A stretch of 64,000 nt of DNA from Thalassotalea sp. LPB0316 (GTDB taxonomy: Bacteria; Pseudomonadota; Gammaproteobacteria; Enterobacterales; Alteromonadaceae). Numbering within the stretch: position 1 is the first letter of the stretch; each line of letters begins with the position of its first letter. Both the position numbers and the translations under genes were made by a program. The notes beneath the pieces are model-generated. The model was not told the DNA's origin. It saw nothing but the letters and a program-made list of their open reading frames with translations, and searched no databases. The stretch is from NCBI RefSeq assembly GCF_014898095.1, contig NZ_CP062946.1, positions 2,728,001 through 2,792,000 on the forward strand. The letters are read 5' to 3'. Shown here piece by piece: positions 41,277-50,753 of this stretch.

Positions 41277-42440
41277 CTATAGACGCGCGGTATTTAAAAA
41301 TTGAATTTTCGCATCATATCTAAGCTCGTCATCGTTATATGTCGCGTAGTTTTTTGCCCGTTCAAGTGAGCGCTTAACCTGATCTAACTCGCCTAGCTCA
41401 GCATACGCTTTGGCAATGCCAAAATAAAATTCATGTTGCTTATTGTCGAGTCTAATGGCTTTTTTGTAATGATTCACCGCGGCTAAATACTCGCCGTTAT
41501 AATAAGCCTCAGTGCCAAGTAAAGCGTGATAATATGGATTTTTAAGTCGTTTACTATGGACTGATTCTCTAATGTGTTGCGCCTGAGTAACATTGCCAGA
41601 CAGTTCATATAAAATCGCCATATTATCTAATACCGTTAAATTATCAGCGTTAATATCTAAGGCGTTCTGATAAACCTTTAACGCTTGCTCAGGTAGGTTA
41701 TTTTGCCGATATAGCACGCCTAAATTTCCCCAAGCAGAATCGTAAAACGGATCGATTAATGTTGCAGCTTTTAAATAAGCGTACGCTTTGTTGGTATCAC
41801 CAATAACCATAGCATCGGCACCTTTGTTGGTGTAAAACATTGCCATGATGGTATTTTTATCAACAAACTCACTGGGAAAAGCTTGTTTTCTCATGGTGGG
41901 ATCAAAGTCAATTGTGTAAACATTTTTGCCATAAACCGTTTGTGCTAGCGGGCGGTCAGCGTCAAAAATCACTAAATTCACATGACCGGTCAACATATTG
42001 TAACTACCATTTCTAACCCAATACTCGGGAACATCGACACGTTGGAAATAAGCTGGTAAATCAGCGGCTTTTGCCAAGGCATATGACAGCACAGTTAACG
42101 ACATGCAATTGGCATTTTGGCTATAGAAAGTTTCACGAGCAGTAAGATTGGCTGAACTATTGTAATTAATGCCGATTTGGTCACTTTCAAACAAAAAGCT
42201 GACAAGTTCACTCACTCGGTCTTTCGACGACGGCTCACGACTTATTTCTCTGACCAATTGCTCCATAGGTTCAGATAGGGCAAAGATTTCTTCTTCGGAT
42301 TCAATAGCGACATTGTGGTGATAGGGAAAGGCTTTATCGGCATAGACAGGATCAACAAAAACTTGTGTATTTGGCTCAGTAACCTGACAACCAACTAACG
42401 AGAACGTTACACATAAAGCAAAGAGATGAATTTTACTCAT
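41277..42440 (-). CDS. Lipoprotein with transglutaminase-like and TPR domains
   Basis: 387 residues. Lipobox LVGC at about 16-19. The first half has a papain/transglutaminase-like core: Cys in NANCMSLTVLSYALAKAADLPAYFQRV (about residue 111), His in TGHVNLVIFD and Asp in YTIDFDP. The second half has four or five TPR units (DSAWGNLGVLYRQNNLPEQALKVYQNAL, HALLGTEAYYNGEYLAAVNHYKKAI). The active site looks intact, so it may be an envelope protease or amidase with protein docking. Upstream of and probably in operon with the M28 peptidase. Substrate not known. Confidence 0.75.
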   Translation of the reverse strand: MSKIHLFALCVTFSLVGCQVTEPNTQVFVDPVYADKAFPYHHNVAIESEEEIFALSEPMEQLVREISREPSSKDRVSELVSFLFESDQIGINYNSSANLTARETFYSQNANCMSLTVLSYALAKAADLPAYFQRVDVPEYWVRNGSYNMLTGHVNLVIFDADRPLAQTVYGKNVYTIDFDPTMRKQAFPSEFVDKNTIMAMFYTNKGADAMVIGDTNKAYAYLKAATLIDPFYDSAWGNLGVLYRQNNLPEQALKVYQNALDINADNLTVLDNMAILYELSGNVTQAQHIRESVHSKRLKNPYYHALLGTEAYYNGEYLAAVNHYKKAIRLDNKQHEFYFGIAKAYAELGELDQVKRSLERAKNYATYNDDELRYDAKIQFLNTARL

Positions 42441-42557
42441 AACCGACCTCCTGTTACTTCTTTAATAGTAGTTAAAGATCGATAGGTTTGTCGCTCAACA
42501 ACTTAAAATATACATACTTTATTACATTTTAAGTTTTGGATACTCGCAGGGCTAGGT

Positions 42558-44105
42558 TCAAGAATGATCGACAGGATCCCCGACCTGAACTTGATTTCGA
42601 CCATTATTCTTTGCTTTATACAGCAGATCATCGGCACGTTTTAGCGCACTATCCATGTTTTCAGCTGGCAATTTCTCCGTTACGCCAAGTGAAATCGTAT
42701 AGCCTTTAGACATTATCGTTAAAATATTGTCATCCTGCTCAACCGCTCCGCGCAATCGCTCTGCGAGTATTGATGACTGAGCCGTATCATAACCTGGGCA
42801 AATAATTAAAAATTCTTCACCGCCAAAACGGTATACATAGTCAGTTTCTCGTGAGTGCTTGAGCATAAGTTGAGATAGGTGGACAATGACCTTATCGCCA
42901 ACACCGTGGCCATAGGTGTCATTGATTCGCTTAAATTTATCGATATCGATAGAAATGATGCCAACCTTAAACGTACTATTGCGCTTCTGGATCTTCTCCA
43001 ATTCGCTACTTTTTTCTTTAAAGTGGTTGCGGTTATAAAGTGTCGTTAACGCATCGTGTTTAAGTAAGCCGGCGACGATAAAGTGATAATAGACGATAAA
43101 GCCAGTGGCGATAATAATGACTATAGTAAAGGCGATTTTTTTGTAAAAATAACTAAATTTTTCTTTCGTGGCATCAGCAAGTACAGAAGCATCACTTAAA
43201 ATGATAAACCGCAATTGCAACTCGTCAAAGTAGAAAGAATTATAGTAGTAATCTTTCTTTGGCTGATCGTTAAACTGAATTAGCTTATGACCATATCGCT
43301 CAACAAAGGTCAGGTTAATTTCCTCTTCTGGGCGCTTACCATAAAACTGTTCAATAAAGTCCCCGTCATTGTTAACACCAACATCCGGCTCTGTGTTTAA
43401 TATAACTGGCTTTATTTTTTTACTCTTAACCTTAAGCGGCACAGCTGTCTTGGTGAAGACAAAATAATGATGATTATCATCAAATTTATTACCTATTTGA
43501 ACGTTTTCATTGAACTCGATAATAACGTCGTAAGTATGGCCAAACTTATCCCTTAGTCGATTGATTCCGTAATAAATAATGTGTTCTGAAGAGTCACTGA
43601 GCAAAAAACTCCACAAGTAGTCACCCGATAATTGACTAAGCCACTCATCGTATCTTGCTTGAGTAAGACTATCTTTTGGCTCACCAAAAATGACACTTTG
43701 CTGATCTTTCACAACATACTTGATCGCGATGTCGAAGTTTTGCCCTAAATATAGATTCCTTTCGACGATCCACTCAATGGTTTCATTAAATATATCTTCC
43801 TCATTGATAGATTCGTTATTGTTTTGGTGATTGCTTTGGGTTCTGCTTTCTTCGATATCGTCTTCTAAATAATCTTTGATCCGAAAACTAATAACATTAG
43901 AAACTTGGCGAACACGATCGACTTGAGAGGCAATAATTAATTCCATTTGATCGGCATAATTTTTCCCGTTTAAAAAATTAATGCGCTCTTGCTTATTAAT
44001 TTCTGAGCGATAGGTTTTACTAAAATCAAAAACTTGCAACACAAGAATAGACAGCGATATTACCGCCCAGCCAATATATGCATACTTTTTTGTTACCAGT
44101 TTCAA
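42558..44105 (-). CDS. Membrane diguanylate cyclase (GGDEF)
   Basis: Synthesises cyclic di-GMP from GTP. 515 residues: membrane helices at about 9-28 and 329-350 flank a periplasmic sensor domain with no recognised family (helical entry DYLEDDIEESRTQSN, then a mixed domain). The GGDEF domain at about 355-510 has YRFGGEEFLII as its A-site. An RETD I-site lies exactly five residues earlier, which allows feedback inhibition by the product. There is no EAL domain. Monocistronic. The input signal is unknown. Confidence 0.88.
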   Translation of the reverse strand: MKLVTKKYAYIGWAVISLSILVLQVFDFSKTYRSEINKQERINFLNGKNYADQMELIIASQVDRVRQVSNVISFRIKDYLEDDIEESRTQSNHQNNNESINEEDIFNETIEWIVERNLYLGQNFDIAIKYVVKDQQSVIFGEPKDSLTQARYDEWLSQLSGDYLWSFLLSDSSEHIIYYGINRLRDKFGHTYDVIIEFNENVQIGNKFDDNHHYFVFTKTAVPLKVKSKKIKPVILNTEPDVGVNNDGDFIEQFYGKRPEEEINLTFVERYGHKLIQFNDQPKKDYYYNSFYFDELQLRFIILSDASVLADATKEKFSYFYKKIAFTIVIIIATGFIVYYHFIVAGLLKHDALTTLYNRNHFKEKSSELEKIQKRNSTFKVGIISIDIDKFKRINDTYGHGVGDKVIVHLSQLMLKHSRETDYVYRFGGEEFLIICPGYDTAQSSILAERLRGAVEQDDNILTIMSKGYTISLGVTEKLPAENMDSALKRADDLLYKAKNNGRNQVQVGDPVDHS

Positions 44106-44243
44106 GCAAGCCTACTTAAGATTGTGTCACAACCTAATTCAGTTAATAAATTATCAGGTTTACAGTAGTTTATAATTTAATAGATGACAAGGTAAGACAA
44201 GGGTTAGAGAACAATTTATTACAGTTTCGAACACGTCAAAAGC

Positions 44244-44280
44244 AAAAAAAACACCTTATAGAACACATGCTATAAGGTGT
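44244..44280 (-). terminator. Terminator of the DcaP-like porin gene
   Basis: A perfect 11-bp stem, ACACCTTATAG with CTATAAGGTGT, with eight T following on the minus strand, 60 bp after the stop. Confidence 0.88.
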
Positions 44281-44339
44281 CGTAAATGCCTCAACATTAG
44301 CCTTACACTAACGAGGCGAGGGTTACCCAAAAAGGTTGG

Positions 44340-45401
44340 CTAGATATCGTATTTCGCTGAAAATTGTGCGTATACCGAATCTGCGTCGCGATCTTGCATA
44401 TCATACTGACCAACTTCAAAGCCTAGTGATAATTTAGGTGTAAGCGTTTTAAATACGTTAACACCTACGTGTGAGCGCTCGCGATCAGATTCGTCAGTTT
44501 CGATATAGCCATAGAATACTGAACTACGTAAGTCCTCTTGCCAAAAATGGCGATAAGCTACCATGTATGACAAGGTATCTTCTGCTTCACCATTGAACAC
44601 ATCTGGCGCAGCCGTAACACCGACATAACGACCCGTTTGTCCTAAGTGTAACTGGAAGCGAATATCATCTTTACCGAAGGTTTTAACTCGACCAGCAACT
44701 GAGCCACCAAATGTTGTTTCATCAGAGCCATCGGCAAAATTTAATTGGCGCACTAAACCAGCAAAAGAAACATTACCCCAATCTCCCTTCATTGTATATT
44801 TACCAACAAAATCAGGTAATTTATCATTTGCAGGATCGGCGTCAGGAGATGAATCAATGCCATCTACGCCCCAAGATTCCGGGTTTTCAATAGCGAACTC
44901 AAAGCCACCACTGGTATACCGAACCATAGTATTACGAGCAAATGCCTCACCGACTAATGGCCCCGCAAAATCGACAGTTTCTGGTAGCGCACTTGTGTTC
45001 ATAAAAGTCGTCCAAGTTTGACCAATGGTGAAATCGTTGTACTTGATAAACGCGTGACGCAATCGCGGATGTGAAGAGTTTGAGATAATCTGATTACCTC
45101 CACCACCGTGAAAGTCCATTTCGATAAAGCCCGTCACATCACCGTGAACATACTTCATGTTAAAACGTGTTTCGTTGGCAAATAGTTTAAGTTGCGATGC
45201 ATCCTCATCAAGCACGCGCCCGCCACCTGTCCAAAAGTCTTGGTAGGCAACGTTACCATCTACATAACGCGCATCTACCTTAATGTAGCCGCCAAATGTC
45301 AAGGTGTCTTCTTCTGTTAGCTTGATCTCATAAGCCGCATTAGCCGCTTGTGAACAGGCCATTAAACCACTGATAAGTAGCATTTTATTTGTTGTTTTCA
45401 T
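44340..45401 (-). CDS. DcaP-like trimeric outer-membrane porin
   Basis: 353 residues with a signal peptide cut after AANAA or at AAY. The mature start TFGGYIKVDARY, the FIEMDFHGGGGNQIISNSSHPRLRHAFIKY segment and FTIGQTWTTFMNTSALPETVDFAGP are hallmarks of the DcaP group. It ends in a Tyr-Asp-Ile strand. DcaP proteins pass small negatively charged solutes, such as dicarboxylates. The location beside acs may reflect import of short organic acids, but there is no operon link. Confidence 0.83.
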   Translation of the reverse strand: MKTTNKMLLISGLMACSQAANAAYEIKLTEEDTLTFGGYIKVDARYVDGNVAYQDFWTGGGRVLDEDASQLKLFANETRFNMKYVHGDVTGFIEMDFHGGGGNQIISNSSHPRLRHAFIKYNDFTIGQTWTTFMNTSALPETVDFAGPLVGEAFARNTMVRYTSGGFEFAIENPESWGVDGIDSSPDADPANDKLPDFVGKYTMKGDWGNVSFAGLVRQLNFADGSDETTFGGSVAGRVKTFGKDDIRFQLHLGQTGRYVGVTAAPDVFNGEAEDTLSYMVAYRHFWQEDLRSSVFYGYIETDESDRERSHVGVNVFKTLTPKLSLGFEVGQYDMQDRDADSVYAQFSAKYDI

Positions 45402-45542
45402 TGTATACTCCCAGATTCACTCATTAAGACAGAATCAACCGCTCATTCCATCGACTAACTTATTGTTATTTCTTTTTTATAATTTTTAGTTTCAGCAACC
45501 ACTCGCTCTTTAGATTTATTATTAAAAGTGGTTACTAAAGCT

Positions 45543-45570
45543 CAAAACAAAGGCGCATAGTTTGCGCCTT
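45543..45570 (-). terminator. Terminator of acs
   Basis: AAGGCGCA pairs with TGCGCCTT around five bases, with a T-rich minus-strand tail, five bases after the acs stop. Confidence 0.8.
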
Positions 45571-45574
45571 GTGC

Positions 45575-47473
45575 TTATTCTTCTAATGTACTTAAGTCAC
45601 CTACATCTTGACCTAACGCTTGTGCTTTAAGGACACGGCGCATGATTTTACCTGAGCGTGTTTTTGGTAACGACTCAACAAATTCAACACTTTCTGGTGT
45701 TGCAATCTTGCCCATTTCATTACCAACATGCGCTTTGAGCTCCATCGCCAACTCCGTTGTAGCTTCAACACCAGCATTTAAAATAACGTAGGTGTGAATT
45801 GCATTACCTTTTAACTCATGCGGTAAACCAACGGCCGCTGCTTCAGTCACTTTAGGGTGGCTAACAAGTGCACTTTCCACTTCTGAAGTACCTAGGCGAT
45901 AGCCAGACACTTTCAATACCTCATCCATTCGGCCAATAACCCATATGTAGCCATCGTCGTCTTTCTTTGCACTATCGCCCGCTAGATAAATCCACTTACC
46001 TTGCTCATCTTGGCTCCAGTAGAGATCTTTGTAGCGCTCGGGATCTTTAAACACCGTTCGCGCCATACCCGGCCATGGGTTTTTAATGATTAACTTGCCT
46101 TCTTCATTCGCTGGTACTTCTTTGCCATCGTCATTTACAATGTCAATTTCATTACCGAAAAACGGCTTGGTTGCTGAGCCAGGTTTTAATGGCGTAATAG
46201 GCAGTGGACAAACCATAAAACCCCCGGTTTCTGTTTGCCACCAAGTATCAATAATTGGGCACTTACCTTGGCCGATAACACTGTGGTACCAACGCCATGC
46301 TTCAGGGTTTATCGGCTCCCCAACACTACCTAATAAACGCAAGCTAGAAAGATCGTGTTTTTGCGGCCAGCGATCGCCGAAGCGCATTAAGCCTCGGATT
46401 GCTGTTGGTGAGGTGTAAAGAATATTAATCCCGTACTTTTCAATGATCTGCCACCAACGGTTTGGATATGGATAGTTTGGCGCGCCTTCATATAACATAA
46501 TGGTGGCACCATTAATTAACGGTCCATAAACAATGTAACTGTGACCTGTGATCCAACCCGGATCAGCAGCACACCACCAGCGATCTTGTGGTTTGATATC
46601 GAACGCCATACGATGAGTCGTTGAAGTATAAACTGAATAACCGCCATGAGTGTGAACCATGCCTTTAGGTTTACCCGTTGTACCTGAGGTGTACAAAATA
46701 AATAGCGGATCTTCAGCATCTGTCTGTTCAGTTTCACATTTTGGGCTGGCTATCGGTAGCGCAGTCAAATCATGTAACCAAAAATCACGTGCTGGCTCCA
46801 TTTCAACGTCTAAATTATTGTTTTTAACACAAATGCACACTTCAATTGACGGTGAACGGTTCATCGCATCGTTGGCAATCGACTTTAAGTCAACTTGTTT
46901 GCCGCGGCGCCAGCCGCCATCGGCGGTGATCAGTACACGTGATTGCGCGTCATCAATACGCGAAGCTAAAGCTTCCGTGCTAAAGCCTCCGTAAACCACA
47001 GAGTGGATAGCGCCAATTTTGGCACACGCGAGCATTGCAAAAACGAGTTCCGGAATCTGTGGCATGTAAATCGTGACGATGTCACCTTTTTCAACACCCA
47101 TGCTTTTTAACACATTGGCGAACTGACAAACTTCTCTATTCAAGCCATTGTATGAAAAGTTGCGCACTTGACCGTTTTCACCTTCCCAGATAATCGCCAT
47201 TTTGTTGCGATTAGCATTAGTTAGGTGGCGATCAATCGCATTGTGAACGATGTTCGTTGAACCGCCTTTGAACCACTGATAAAACGGCGCATTAGACTCG
47301 TCTAATACTTTATCCCACTTTTTATACCAGCCAAGTGTTTCCGCTTGCTCAGCCCAAAAAGCTTCTCTATTTTCAACCGAGTAATCGTATAGCTTTTGAT
47401 ATTCAGCAACATTGGCTTGCTCGATGACTTCAGTACTAGGGTGAAAAATATCTTGTTGATTCTCGCCAGTCAT
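45575..47473 (-). CDS. acs: Acetyl-CoA synthetase
   Basis: Activates acetate with ATP and CoA through acetyl-adenylate. 632 residues from the ATG at 47473, which has TTGAGG upstream; the longer frame begins at TTG. ANL-family motifs are complete: P-loop YTSGTTGKPKGMVHTHGG, TWWQTETGG, GDSAKKDDDGYIWVIGRMDEVLKVSGYRLG and the C-terminal PKTRSGKIMRR, whose Lys is the regulatory acetylation site. Length is close to E. coli Acs (652). Solitary with its own terminator. Two palindromes upstream (47549-47597) are proposed CrbR sites. Confidence 0.96.
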   Translation of the reverse strand: MTGENQQDIFHPSTEVIEQANVAEYQKLYDYSVENREAFWAEQAETLGWYKKWDKVLDESNAPFYQWFKGGSTNIVHNAIDRHLTNANRNKMAIIWEGENGQVRNFSYNGLNREVCQFANVLKSMGVEKGDIVTIYMPQIPELVFAMLACAKIGAIHSVVYGGFSTEALASRIDDAQSRVLITADGGWRRGKQVDLKSIANDAMNRSPSIEVCICVKNNNLDVEMEPARDFWLHDLTALPIASPKCETEQTDAEDPLFILYTSGTTGKPKGMVHTHGGYSVYTSTTHRMAFDIKPQDRWWCAADPGWITGHSYIVYGPLINGATIMLYEGAPNYPYPNRWWQIIEKYGINILYTSPTAIRGLMRFGDRWPQKHDLSSLRLLGSVGEPINPEAWRWYHSVIGQGKCPIIDTWWQTETGGFMVCPLPITPLKPGSATKPFFGNEIDIVNDDGKEVPANEEGKLIIKNPWPGMARTVFKDPERYKDLYWSQDEQGKWIYLAGDSAKKDDDGYIWVIGRMDEVLKVSGYRLGTSEVESALVSHPKVTEAAAVGLPHELKGNAIHTYVILNAGVEATTELAMELKAHVGNEMGKIATPESVEFVESLPKTRSGKIMRRVLKAQALGQDVGDLSTLEE

Positions 47474-47548
47474 GGGTAACCTCAATAACGTGTAGACTTT
47501 TAATAGTTAATTGCTATCTAGGGTAGAGGTTGACTGTTTTGTTGGGTA

Positions 47549-47564
47549 TTAGACCTAAGTCTAA
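47549..47564. promoter_or_regulatory. Palindrome TTAGAC-N4-GTCTAA upstream of acs (candidate CrbR site 1)
   Basis: A perfect inverted repeat with spacer CTAA, centred 83 bp before the acs ATG. The same element occurs upstream of crbR. Confidence 0.55.
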
Positions 47565-47581
47565 ATCGGTAAATTTTCGCT

Positions 47582-47597
47582 ATAGACTTTAGTCGTA
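47582..47597. promoter_or_regulatory. Second copy upstream of acs (candidate CrbR site 2)
   Basis: ATAGAC-TTTA-GTCGTA keeps the core AGAC-N4-GTC. Centre 33 bp (about three helical turns) from site 1. Confidence 0.5.
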
Positions 47598-47619
47598 GAA
47601 AAGGTAATTACAAATCGGT

Positions 47620-48309
47620 CTACCAACTTAAAAATTGTTTTAATGGCTTGTCTTGTAGATCATTTTGGTAAACATAAGCTTGGAATAGTTCAGCTGTCGC
47701 TACGGCATCACTCAAGGCGTTATGTGCGTGGTAATTGTGTAATTTATATCGGTCACGCAATGCTGACAGTCTAAGTTGAGACGGGTCGTACGGAATGATT
47801 TTTTGATCAAAGCACTTTTTGTGTAACGCCAAGGTGTCAACAAATAAAAAAAGGGGTGCTTGACCATAAAGCTCAAGACAGGCCTGTTGTAAAAATGTCC
47901 GCTCTACTTTAGCGTAATGTACGAGCAGTACTTTACCTGAAGCCAATTGAAGTAAGCGATCAATTTCGTGTTTAAGCTGCTCGCCCCTAGCCTGCTCTTG
48001 ATCGGTAATGTGATGGATACCGACATTTTCTGATGCCAAGGCCTGTTGGCAGTTAATAATTTGATGGTGACTAGTTGCAAGGGTAATTTTCAATTGATTA
48101 ACCTCACAGTACCCGACACTGAGTAATTTGTCTTGCTTGGCGTCTAGTCCTGTGGTTTCAAAATCAAGGGTTAGCAACGGCACATCTTTGATTGGCGTAT
48201 TTTTATCCGGCAAAGGTATTGCCAAATAGTTTTTTAAAACTTGATGTTGCGCCTTGTTTAGCTGTTTTTTACGCAGCGCTTGATAGCCAAATAGCTGACG
48301 ATAAATCAT
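47620..48309 (-). CDS. DnaQ-like 3'-5' exonuclease
   Basis: 229 residues, DEDD superfamily. ExoI is TLDFETTGLDA. ExoIII is YHAHNALSDAVATAELFQAY, with the His and Asp of the DEDDh type. The ExoII position reads LLVHYAKVERTFL, where the usual Asp of NAxFDxxFL is Glu; this HYxxxER form seems to be a trait of the acs-locus subgroup. It lies four bases after the DUF294 gene, the standard pairing. It probably removes 3' nucleotides of DNA or RNA; a link to acetate use is not explained by sequence. Confidence 0.82.
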   Translation of the reverse strand: MIYRQLFGYQALRKKQLNKAQHQVLKNYLAIPLPDKNTPIKDVPLLTLDFETTGLDAKQDKLLSVGYCEVNQLKITLATSHHQIINCQQALASENVGIHHITDQEQARGEQLKHEIDRLLQLASGKVLLVHYAKVERTFLQQACLELYGQAPLFLFVDTLALHKKCFDQKIIPYDPSQLRLSALRDRYKLHNYHAHNALSDAVATAELFQAYVYQNDLQDKPLKQFLSW

Positions 48310-48313
48310 CCGA

Positions 48314-50158
48314 CTAATACACCGATTGCCTGTTGTCTTGCAGGGTTTTTATCACCTTAAAGGCATCTTTGACGTGGGCGCGCTCTAAGCGAGATATTTC
48401 TTTGGGTGAAATATCATTATCAACGCTCTCGCCTTCGAGTTGCTGCATTACTTGATGTTGTAATTTTAATTGGTGAAGTAGTTGAAAAGCATCAATTAAA
48501 TTCGCCGCTGACGATTTAGTTAACACCTTACTGCCCGCACACTGCTCTAATCGCTCAATCGTTGAAACGGCTTCTACACCGTGTGAAAGTGCATAGATTC
48601 GAGCTAAATCAACAATGGGCGCGATGCCTTGATGTTTAATGTCGAAGGTCTTCTTATTTTTACCATTTTGTTTTAGAACAAAATCGCGAAACATTCCCAA
48701 CGGTGGCTTAAGCTGTAGTGCATTTTTGGTTAAATGCGCAATAAACAACGTATTTCGCTGACTTTTTTCTAGCATTTTCGCTCGAACTTCCTCGAGTAAG
48801 CTTTCATCACCGTAAACCGTGGTTAAGTCAAAAAAGATACTCGAATGCATTAATGCTTTGGGTTCAGGCGTATCAATCCACTGACTAAAGTATTTATGCC
48901 AAACCGTTTGTTTTTGCCGCCAGGTACTGTTCATCGCCATGACATTGCCAGGGCAATAAACAAAGCCACACTGATTTAAGCCATGGCAAACAAACTCCGC
49001 GAGCTTGGTAAACCATTGCATATCTCGCTCGGTGGCTTCATCACTTATGATCAATGCGTTGTCTTGATCTGAATGTGCATACTGCTCTTTTCTGGCTTGT
49101 GAGCCAGCTGCAAGCCAAGCAAAATTGCATGGTGCTTGGCCTATCTCAAGCATCGCTAACTCAATCATTCGTTGAGTCAGTGATTGGCAAATAGCACTAA
49201 TACTCTTACTAATATTAAGTGCCGTGGTGCCTATTTTACTCATGCGCAATTGTAATTTAGGGATCAGCGTGGCGATTTCTTCTAGCGCCTCAACGGTTTT
49301 GGCTTTGCGAATCATATGGGTAATATTGACCGCATTTTGCCCTTCGTAGTGCATTAAATCAGTAATACTAATCATGCCATCGAGTTGGCCACTCTTGGTA
49401 ACGGGTAAATGATGAATACGACAAGCGTTCATCAGTAGTAAAGCGTCATAAGCACTTGCTTTACAGTCAATGGTTTTAATTGCCGTCGTCATTATATTCG
49501 CTATAGGCGCTTGGATATCGACGCCTTTAGCGATACACCGTGAACGCAAATCTTTATCGGTAATAATGCCTACAGGCTTGCCAACATCTTCGACCACCAA
49601 GGATGAAAAGCCTTTTTCGGTCATTTTTATCGCCGCCGCTTGAATAGAAGCACTCGCGGTAATGGTTTCAACACCCGCTTGATAGAATTGCTCTAAGCGC
49701 GCATTACTCAATGAGGCATTTATCACATCCTCTTGAGCAAGCTGATTAACTTTGACTTGCAAGCGTTGAGCCGCTGATTGCTGTAAAAAATCGACAACGC
49801 TTTGCTGTGTTTCAATAACAGGTAAGATATCGGCAAGGGCAAAGCAATATAAAATACAATCCTCTTCCGCTCGCACTTTGACATCGAGCTTATCGTTGGC
49901 AAAAGCAAAAACGGTACATAAATCTTGTTCGCCGTATTTATCAATCAAACTATTATCGTTATCAAAATACGCCAACAAGCCTTTTCGGATAATAAATAAG
50001 CTAGGCTTGGTTACACTCTCTGGTGGCAACGGCTCGCCGGCCCGAACATAAAGAATTTCGAGGTGTTTAACTAATTGCTCAACTGAATATTGGTCGAGTA
50101 AATCAAAAGGAGGTACTTGGCCAATAAATGTTTCAATCTCTGCTAATTCGCTACTCAT
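48314..50158 (-). CDS. cNMP-binding/CBS/DUF294 nucleotidyltransferase-like protein
   Basis: 614 residues from the ATG at 50158; an in-frame GTG 18 codons earlier is possible. Domains in order: a cyclic-nucleotide-binding-like barrel (about 15-130), a pair of CBS domains (about 160-285; VGIITDKDLRSRCIAKG, LDGMISITDLMHYE), and a DUF294 nucleotidyltransferase (about 310-450; WLAAGSQARKEQYAHSDQDNALI, a GS-x-R-x-E...D-x-D site), then the DUF294 C-terminal helical domain. Such proteins may uridylylate or adenylylate a target in response to nucleotides. Standard neighbour of actP and acs in Gammaproteobacteria; divergent from DUF485-actP. Confidence 0.85.
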   Translation of the reverse strand: MSSELAEIETFIGQVPPFDLLDQYSVEQLVKHLEILYVRAGEPLPPESVTKPSLFIIRKGLLAYFDNDNSLIDKYGEQDLCTVFAFANDKLDVKVRAEEDCILYCFALADILPVIETQQSVVDFLQQSAAQRLQVKVNQLAQEDVINASLSNARLEQFYQAGVETITASASIQAAAIKMTEKGFSSLVVEDVGKPVGIITDKDLRSRCIAKGVDIQAPIANIMTTAIKTIDCKASAYDALLLMNACRIHHLPVTKSGQLDGMISITDLMHYEGQNAVNITHMIRKAKTVEALEEIATLIPKLQLRMSKIGTTALNISKSISAICQSLTQRMIELAMLEIGQAPCNFAWLAAGSQARKEQYAHSDQDNALIISDEATERDMQWFTKLAEFVCHGLNQCGFVYCPGNVMAMNSTWRQKQTVWHKYFSQWIDTPEPKALMHSSIFFDLTTVYGDESLLEEVRAKMLEKSQRNTLFIAHLTKNALQLKPPLGMFRDFVLKQNGKNKKTFDIKHQGIAPIVDLARIYALSHGVEAVSTIERLEQCAGSKVLTKSSAANLIDAFQLLHQLKLQHQVMQQLEGESVDNDISPKEISRLERAHVKDAFKVIKTLQDNRQSVY

Positions 50159-50238
50159 GTTTTGCTCATTACCTGATACTTTGCTTATTACTAGTAATAC
50201 TTGCCGATGCACTTTGGCGCAAGTGTTTGACCAAAAAC

Positions 50239-50254
50239 CTAGACTAAAGTTGAA
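50239..50254. promoter_or_regulatory. Partial TTAGAC-N4-GTCTAA element between DUF294 and DUF485-actP
   Basis: CTAGAC-TAAA-GTTGAA keeps the left half and the same TAAA spacer as the crbR site. It lies 80 bp before the DUF294 ATG. Another palindrome of the same spacing, TTGCAC-TTAG-GTGCGA, lies at 50373-50388 and may be unrelated. Confidence 0.4.
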
Positions 50255-50501
50255 TACCTGAGCCCAAATTATCTTGCTAGTTTAACTAGTGTGTATTTCT
50301 TTAATGATTGTTTTTGTTTAAAGATAAAAGTCAATTTTCAAAGGACAACACGCCCTTTAGTAAGCGGTTTAATTGCACTTAGGTGCGAAAAAGCGACTTA
50401 CAAGGCTATGTGATTGATATACAAATTCAACAAAACAACAGGTGTGAATTAACTTTCATAACGTCATCACATATAACGATAAAAAAGTAAGGAGATAGGT
50501 T

Positions 50502-50753
50502 GTGGAAACTACAAAAGGCTATTGGCAGGAAAACCTGCGACTAATCTTAATCTGCCTCTGCATATGGTTTGTTGTTTCATTTGGTTTCGGGTTATTACTG
50601 GTCGAGCCGTTAAATGAAATTAGACTTGGCGGATATAAGTTAGGCTTTTGGTTCGCGCAGCAAGGTTCAATTTATACCTTTGTCGCGTTAATTTTTTGGT
50701 ATACCAAAAAAATGAATGAGTTAGATAAAAAATACAATGTGGAGGAGTCGTAA
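50502..50753 (+). CDS. DUF485 membrane protein, ActP partner
   Basis: 83 residues with two membrane helices (LRLILICLCIWFVVSFGFGLLLV and FWFAQQGSIYTFVALIFWY). This is the YjcH/DUF485 family, always encoded just before the acetate symporter. Start is GTG with AAGGAG at the right distance. The stop overlaps the actP ATG by one base (TAATG). Probably a small subunit or chaperone of the symporter; the role is unproven. Confidence 0.9.
   Translation: METTKGYWQENLRLILICLCIWFVVSFGFGLLLVEPLNEIRLGGYKLGFWFAQQGSIYTFVALIFWYTKKMNELDKKYNVEES

Noticed and set aside
44110-44130. CRP-like palindrome TTGTG/CACAA near the diguanylate cyclase start
   Set aside because: The halves are almost contiguous instead of six bases apart.
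46086-46994. Two frames of about 110 codons on the + strand
   Set aside because: Antisense to acs, shadow of its codon pattern.
50420-50500. CRP binding site upstream of DUF485-actP (TGTGA then TTTCA)
   Set aside because: The second half-site differs from TCACA at too many positions.
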